From Propionibacteriaceae bacterium (lineage in GTDB: Bacteria > Actinomycetota > Actinomycetes > Propionibacteriales > Propionibacteriaceae), in contig JAISAO010000006.1 of NCBI GenBank assembly GCA_031266665.1, positions 1 to 39,357 of the forward strand: a DNA stretch of 39,357 bases. The letters are read 5' to 3'. The position numbers and the translations under genes were made by a program. The notes under the pieces were generated by a model, which did not search any database, was not told the DNA's origin, and was given only the letters and a program-made list of their open reading frames with translations. This document shows, piece after piece, positions 39,325 through 39,357 of this stretch; positions within the stretch are counted from its first letter, which is position 1; the number at the start of each line of letters is the position of its first letter.

Positions 39325-39357
39325 CCTAGACTTCAATGTATTTGCCGGAATGGCTGG

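Overview
The window is chromosomal DNA of a high-GC Gram-positive bacterium (Actinomycetota). The evidence is the GC-rich codon use, the Gly-Cys-Val tRNA cluster, the housekeeping order aspS / hisS / DUF349 / rel / secF-secD-yajC / ruvB-ruvA-ruvC / yebC, an actinobacterial ParC, a LexA box of actinobacterial type in front of ruvC, and many genes that appear leaderless (a TAnnnT -10 box six bases before the start codon). I cannot name the genus from this sequence.

Layout. 1-480: a promoter and three tRNA genes (Gly, Cys, Val). 490-8264: an accessory island inserted between the tRNAs and aspS. It holds an AbiL-like ATPase + RloB pair, a truncated antitoxin, a multi-zinc-ribbon protein with a C-terminal nuclease domain, a four-gene operon (HTH / DUF3791 / DUF3990 ADP-ribosyltransferase-like / small helical protein) and a type II restriction-modification pair. 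8377-25400: conserved core for translation (aspS, hisS), stringent response (rel), protein export (secF, secD, yajC), recombination repair (ruvBAC), a YebC regulator and an App1-type phosphatase. 25706-28153: topoisomerase IV subunit A.

28195-36272 is a second variable region, built from small modules and repeats. It holds an AbrB-type antitoxin whose PIN toxin is cut off by a 23-bp tandem-repeat array, an AlkZ-like winged-helix gene, a 166-bp element with terminal inverted repeats, an AAA+ DUF4143 ATPase bounded by 37-bp direct repeats and preceded by a second copy of the same 23-bp array, a divergent TetR / metallo-hydrolase / quinone-reductase locus, an intact Phd-VapC pair with a perfect palindromic operator, and a second DUF4143 ATPase whose upstream region matches a 52-bp orphan copy next to the first ATPase. 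I read this as ATPase and toxin-antitoxin cassettes that have been exchanged or lost by recombination, leaving their leader sequences behind.

36450-39324: a LysR regulator, an aspartate/glutamate racemase-like enzyme and a RidA deaminase (probably amino-acid metabolism), a strong 22-bp-stem terminator, further repeats, and an unrecognised gene on the minus strand.

The strongest candidates for something undescribed are the repeat-bounded DUF4143 ATPase cassettes with their promoter-like 23-bp array, the DUF3791-DUF3990 operon, and the two families of small terminal-inverted-repeat elements. All assignments come from reading the sequence; no database search was possible.
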